Part shown: positions 7,489 to 10,519 of the stretch, one piece after another
Numbering within the stretch: the stretch's first letter is position 1
How the letters are laid out: every line of letters starts with the position of its first letter
Assembly (NCBI GenBank): GCA_003024985.2
Contig: PXIH01S0007100.1
DNA from: Euperipatoides rowelli
Taxonomy: Eukaryota; Onychophora; Udeonychophora; Euonychophora; Peripatopsidae
Reading direction: 5' to 3' (one strand)
Length of the DNA: 10,519 nucleotides
The notes under the pieces: generated by a model
What the model was told of the DNA's origin: nothing
Databases searched by the model: none
The model's input: only the letters and a program-made list of their open reading frames with translations
Translations under genes and position numbers: made by a program

Positions 7489-8246
7489 CTATATTAGGTT
7501 TTCAATTTATATCCAAGATCTCTCAAGTTGGTTCAATCAGAAAGTAGAAAATGATGGTTTGTGTCAATATCTAGAACTATACATTTATATAAATATCATC
7601 AACACGTAGTGTACGTTGAGAGGGTGTGTATATTAGTTTAACTAAATAGTCTTTTTATGTAAGTTCCAGCATTCTTGTAATCTTTTAGTTAAAATTCGAA
7701 AACAACATTCAAATTTACAGTAAGTAGATATTTCTTATATAAAAATAAAGTTCCTGTTGACAATAGTTTACAAAGGTTTGTATGTAAGTTGGGTAGATGT
7801 CCTTAAAGATTTCCAAACTATTTTATTTTTATTTTTAATAGATGCAAATTGTGTATACAATTTTTTTTTAAAAATTTTAAAAATGTCACTTTTTGAGAAA
7901 ACCAAACTTAAACATTTAACATGGATTTTTTAAAAAAAAATTAATACAAACTGTGCTCTAGCATTAATCATACAAAATCTTATGGTAGGAGTTTTAAAAT
8001 GAGACCTATTTGAGCCTTATAGACCCAATGGTACTCAATCTACAAGCATTTTTGTACATTCGTGTTTACCAAAAATTAGCGTTTTCTGTCATTTTTAAAA
8101 GTTAATTAAAAAAAAAAAAAACGCTTTACAAAAAAATCCAAAAATTTGTATTTTGTTTATTTTCATAGATACAATCATGCAAAAAATTGTGTAATTCTGA
8201 GACATCAAGGTAGAATTTTATTTTTTGTGATTTGACATGGAATAGC
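7489..8246. other. stretch separating retrotransposon thumb and C-terminal remnants; unclear
   Basis: If one insertion explains the flanking blocks, this should hold the connector between the reverse transcriptase thumb and the C-terminal tail. On the minus strand only a short hint is seen (FLYKKYLLTVNLNVVFEF near 7700-7750). The part from about 7860 to 8240 does not look like retrotransposon coding sequence on either strand. It contains A-runs and the similar words aacatggatttttt and gacatggaatagctc. It may be a separate repeat inserted later; its ends were not found. Confidence 0.35.
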
Positions 8247-8557
8247 TCATACATCTTTGACTATATAGTCAGCATTATAAGTGAATGAGAAATATCTGTC
8301 TACAATTACATCCAAATCTTTAAATTTTTCCACAGACTCGATCAATTGTTGGTTAATAAAATAAGAACTGGAGTACCTTTGTTTTGGTTCTATTACATTT
8401 AACTCATTTAATTTACTGGTCAATAAATCATAGCGTAGATATTTTGTAAAGTAGTAGCATCACTTAAGTGGCCAATATTTCTCATAAGCTTAATATCATC
8501 AAATACAAATATGACGAACAACAACAGACTATAGTCCAGCAAGGTTGTCTCTGGTCC
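8247..8557 (-). pseudogene. non-LTR reverse transcriptase fragment: second catalytic core and thumb
   Basis: Two overlapping blocks lie on the minus strand. The first (8557-8420) contains LLLFVIFVFDDIKLMRNIG and then HLSDATTLQN: the motif C region with FDD in place of the usual (Y/F)ADD, followed by the helix that in Jockey/CR1-like enzymes reads ...D...LQ.DL. The second (8429-8247), after a frame change, contains LNELNVIEPKQ, SYFINQQLIESVEKFKDLD and VIVDRYFSFTYNADYIV: the LN..K....F and V..FKDLGV..D..LSF..H pattern of the thumb. A stop ends each block. Because a different YADD core lies upstream at 8794-8808, this is either a second element or an internal duplication. Confidence 0.62.
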
Positions 8558-8754
8558 TAATCTAACAGGCCTACTTTTTTTTAATTTTTATTATTTTTTT
8601 TAATAAATATTTTGTCTCCCTTTGAATTTTGGGGGTTTTAATTAAAAAAACTATCACATTCATTACAATACCTAAGAACCTCAATAAACTCCTAAACCCA
8701 CACTTAAAATAATCGACAAAGCTACACTGTAGCTAGCTTCCCTACTTTGACAAC
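8558..8754 (-). pseudogene. poorly conserved link between the two reverse transcriptase cores
   Basis: With frame changes, the minus strand gives a hint of retrotransposon coding (EVLRYCNECDSFF, then NPQNSKGDKIF near 8600-8680). This resembles the L..YCN.W.L..N..K.K...F segment that follows the YADD motif in some CR1-like elements. Stops interrupt it several times. An A/T-rich patch at 8575-8610 separates it from the FDD core. This would mean that the first element continues past its YADD before the second fragment begins. Confidence 0.35.
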
Positions 8755-9146
8755 CTATTCCAAAATAAAAAAATACCCTAAACCATCCATAAAATCATCA
8801 GCATAGAGTATTAACTGAGAGTTTATAACCAAAGGTAAATTTTACATTAATACATTAAATTGTTGCCGAGGTGACTGACCCACCTAAAGAAAGCCTCGTT
8901 TAAGTTAGTAAAGATCAGAATTAAGTCCATTGAGCACTGTAGCCTACAAATAAATCTTACCCAAAAAATTAGAGATCCAAATCACTATAACTTTACAAAA
9001 ACCTAGCCATATCAAATTTCCAATCAAAATAAAATGTGACACCTTGTCAAAAGCTGAGGCCAAGTCCATGTACAGTATATTAGATCTATTTGATTATGGG
9101 CTTCAAAACGGTTTAAAATATAATTAGAAGTACATAACATATTTGA
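8755..9146 (-). pseudogene. non-LTR reverse transcriptase fragment: motif A to motif C (LYADD)
   Basis: On the minus strand, 9146-9075 reads NYILNRFEAHNQIDLIY. After a frame change, 9069-8944 reads MDLASAFDKVSHFILIGNL and then WISNFLG: motif A (the first Asp binds catalytic metal) and the region after it. VLNGLNSD follows near 8930. A remnant of VTSG at about 8870 has lost most of the expected VPQGS...GPLLF motif. The block 8841-8755 reads NLPLVINSQLILYADDFM, with LYADD (motif C, metal-binding aspartates) at 8794-8808. Several stops and frame changes show it is dead. By eye the pattern fits the Jockey/CR1/R1 side of non-LTR elements. It continues the block at 9339-9516 across the hAT insertion. 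Confidence 0.7.
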
Positions 9147-9148
9147 AC

Positions 9149-9156
9149 TGATAGAC
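9149..9156. repeat. left target-site duplication of the hAT element
   Basis: tgatagac directly precedes the element's terminal CAGGGG and is repeated exactly after its other end at 9331-9338. An 8-base duplication is the hallmark of hAT transposition. Confidence 0.9.
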
Positions 9157-9330
9157 CAGGGGTGGGCAACATACGGCCCGCGGGCCAGGTCCGGCCCGCC
9201 GCATGTGTTTATGTGGCCCGCGACCAATCGTAAATTTAAAAANATTTTTCCCCGCATGAAGACCGGCCGGCCCGCGGAGAATTATAAATTTTCAATCTGG
9301 CCCTCGAGCCGAAACTGTTGCCCATGCCTG
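9157..9330. mobile_element. complete short non-autonomous hAT element (174 bases)
   Basis: The element begins caggggtgggcaac and ends gttgcccatgcctg, giving 14-base terminal inverted repeats with two mismatches. It is flanked by exact 8-base target duplications (tgatagac). GC-rich inverted words lie next to the ends (cggcccgcgggcc, ggcccgcg, ccggcccgc), in strong contrast to the AT-rich surroundings. At 174 bases it has no coding capacity and would depend on a transposase encoded elsewhere. The insertion splits the reverse transcriptase relic between the segments before and after motif A, so it is younger than that relic. The intact duplication suggests a fairly recent insertion. One undetermined base (n) occurs at 9243. 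Confidence 0.9.
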
Positions 9331-9338
9331 TGATAGAC
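9331..9338. repeat. right target-site duplication of the hAT element
   Basis: Exact second copy of tgatagac, directly after the terminal ...gcctg of the element. Confidence 0.9.
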
Positions 9339-9516
9339 CATGATGGAATCCATGTTGTTCATTTGTCAGAATGGTGTTTAAATTTATATGATTGTTAATA
9401 TAGAGCAAGAGTAATATTTCCAATATTTGAGATAAGGCAGGTGATATAGGGCGGTATGATTTAATGTCTTTTCTATTGCCGCCCTTAAATTTAGGATAAA
9501 TTTTAGCCATTTCCAT
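9339..9516 (-). pseudogene. non-LTR reverse transcriptase fragment: fingers region
   Basis: On the minus strand a 59-codon stretch reads MEMAKIYPKFKGGNRKDIKS, then YRPISPALSQILEILL, and later LTNEQHGFHHGLS. This is the well-known early reverse transcriptase pattern: K...P.(F/Y)K.G.......(N/S)YRPIS....(S)KI(L/F)E......L....L...Q.GF..G.S. It is typical of Jockey, CR1, R1 and RTE-like elements. The frame is open from the start of the homology to the hAT insertion point at 9330/9331, and the relic resumes beyond it at 9146. Expected upstream parts (endonuclease, AIK.LK..KA.G.DGI) were not seen beyond 9530, so the element is probably 5'-truncated. Confidence 0.75.
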
Positions 9517-9639
9517 ATTGTGGAATTAAATTATTAGGCTATAGTTTTCTGTTTCATAAAAACAGAATCTTAAGAATAAAACATGTTATAGGTAAAGTAA
9601 CACAATGATTCTAAACCCTAGAAAGGCAAATGCTTTTTT

Positions 9640-10275
9640 ATTTTTGACACTATTCCATTTATGGTCCCCCCCCCCCCCCAATATTGCCACTATACATCTT
9701 TTTTATAGTTTTAATATTTTATTACAGTCCTAACCTTACCCTGTACCCTAACTCCAACTACAAGTGAAATCCACTAGCCTACGCTCCAACCCTAGGATCA
9801 TCAAAAGATGCAATAACCCTTTTTGAATATATTTTTAACCGTAAAACTAGACATTATCGATAATTACTGTACTTTTCCGACAAGTCGGCAATCTTGAAGG
9901 GGGGGGGGGGAATAAACTGGAATCTTGCCATTATTATTACCGTATACATACCTGAATTAATACACAATATTTAGAGAGAAAAAATATTTGGAACTTATGC
10001 AGTTTCACCCACCCTCAAAATTTCAATTTTATTTTTTTAATTAAAAAAAAAAATGTCCCCTCTGTATTATGAAATATTAAAACTATCAATAAGTGTTTAT
10101 GGCACCTGGTTAAAGCATAGTTGGAGTTAGGGTTTAGGTTAGGATTAACGTTAGTACTGTAATGCAATATTAACACTGCCCAAAAGAGAATATTGGCTCT
10201 TTTGATTATTCTAGGGTTGGGGCAGACAAGTTGACTTCACATGTTGTTGGAGTTAGGAGTAAAGGGTTAAGGTTA
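9640..10275. repeat. diverged inverted repeats with TTAGG-like tracts and G/C runs
   Basis: The reverse complement of about 9729-9835 (cttttgatgatcctagggtt, then gtagttggagttagggt and aaggttagga) aligns with 10178-10275 (cttttgattattctagggtt, then gttggagttagg and aaggttag). Its other half (tagttggagttagggt, ggttagga, actgtaat.aaatatta) also aligns with 10118-10172. A further inverted match joins the C14 run at 9666-9679 and its flank to the G12 run at 9899-9910 (ggcaat.ttg, G-run, ataaa.tggaat). The copies are partial and rearranged. They may be fragments of one repeat family inserted more than once, or a decayed foldback element. No terminal repeat or target duplication was found. Confidence 0.5.
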
Positions 10276-10519
10276 GTTAGATAGTTTTATTGCATTGCAG
10301 TCAGTGTTTCTTTCAGACAATTTTCTCAAGGGGCATTTCACAAGTTCGGGGGGAGGGGGGCCAAGGTGCAGGTATGTATTTACATATTTTTTTGTAAGTT
10401 TTTTTTTTTTTTGGTTGACTGGAAGTTTTGCTGCCTTTGTCCGATTTGATAAGCTTTTTTTTTTTGATTAGTAGAATGGTCATTATGTTGACTTTGTGTC
10501 CATTGACTAAGGTTTTGTT
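10276..10519. other. low-complexity T- and G-rich end of the window
   Basis: Contains a split G-run (10348-10353 and 10355-10360) and several T-runs (about 10385-10412 and 10455-10465). No frame or element was recognised. Confidence 0.5.

Noticed and set aside
7391-7609. Plus-strand open frame of 72 codons
   Set aside because: It is the antisense shadow of the retrotransposon C-terminal remnant on the minus strand.
9024-9257. Minus-strand open frame of 77 codons crossing the hAT element
   Set aside because: Composite of hAT sequence and a reverse transcriptase piece in a frame that leaves the true frame after motif A; not a gene.
10118-10290. Possible telomeric array (TTAGG or TTAGGG)
   Set aside because: The repeats are irregular and few, and they sit in larger diverged inverted repeats; not a true telomere tract.

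Overview
The window looks like non-bacterial, probably animal, genomic DNA. It is very AT-rich (my estimate is about 30% GC), full of A/T homopolymers, and has no long open frames, operons or ribosome-binding sites. What can be recognised is two short spliced exons and several decayed transposable elements of families typical of animals (hAT, Helitron-like, piggyBac-like, non-LTR retrotransposon). Frequent TAGCCTA/TAGGCCTA words, long G or C runs and TTAGG-like tracts suggest an invertebrate. An insect such as a hemipteran is a guess only.

Layout. 1-135: one end of a hAT-like element running off the left edge. 136-2600: mostly featureless AT-rich DNA with a few weak exon-like stretches (546-592 minus, 1870-1973 minus, 2280-2321 plus). 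2600-2955: a GC-richer repeat-like island ending in a Helitron-type 3' terminus. 3296-3640 (minus): a frameshifted piggyBac-like transposase fragment. 4532-4610 and 6519-6596 (minus): two exons with good splice sites and matching reading phase, separated by a 1908-base intron. They are the best evidence for a host gene in the window, but I do not recognise the protein. 7064-7314: a degraded element ending in the inverted form of TAGGGTGACCAGATG. 7321-9516 (minus): remains of non-LTR retrotransposon reverse transcriptase in several blocks, with two separate copies of the catalytic-core region (LYADD at 8794-8808 and an FDD version near 8500). An intact 174-base non-autonomous hAT element with 8-base target duplications sits inside it (9157-9330). 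9640-10275: diverged inverted repeats with TTAGG-like tracts and G/C runs.

The elements do not form a working system. They are layered insertions, all broken except the short non-autonomous hAT. The host gene runs leftward (minus strand), and the rest reads as its introns or flanks. I found no convincing tRNA, rRNA, CRISPR array or novel multi-gene system. The most unusual items are the doubled reverse transcriptase core, the nested hAT insertion, and the unidentified two-exon protein segment.
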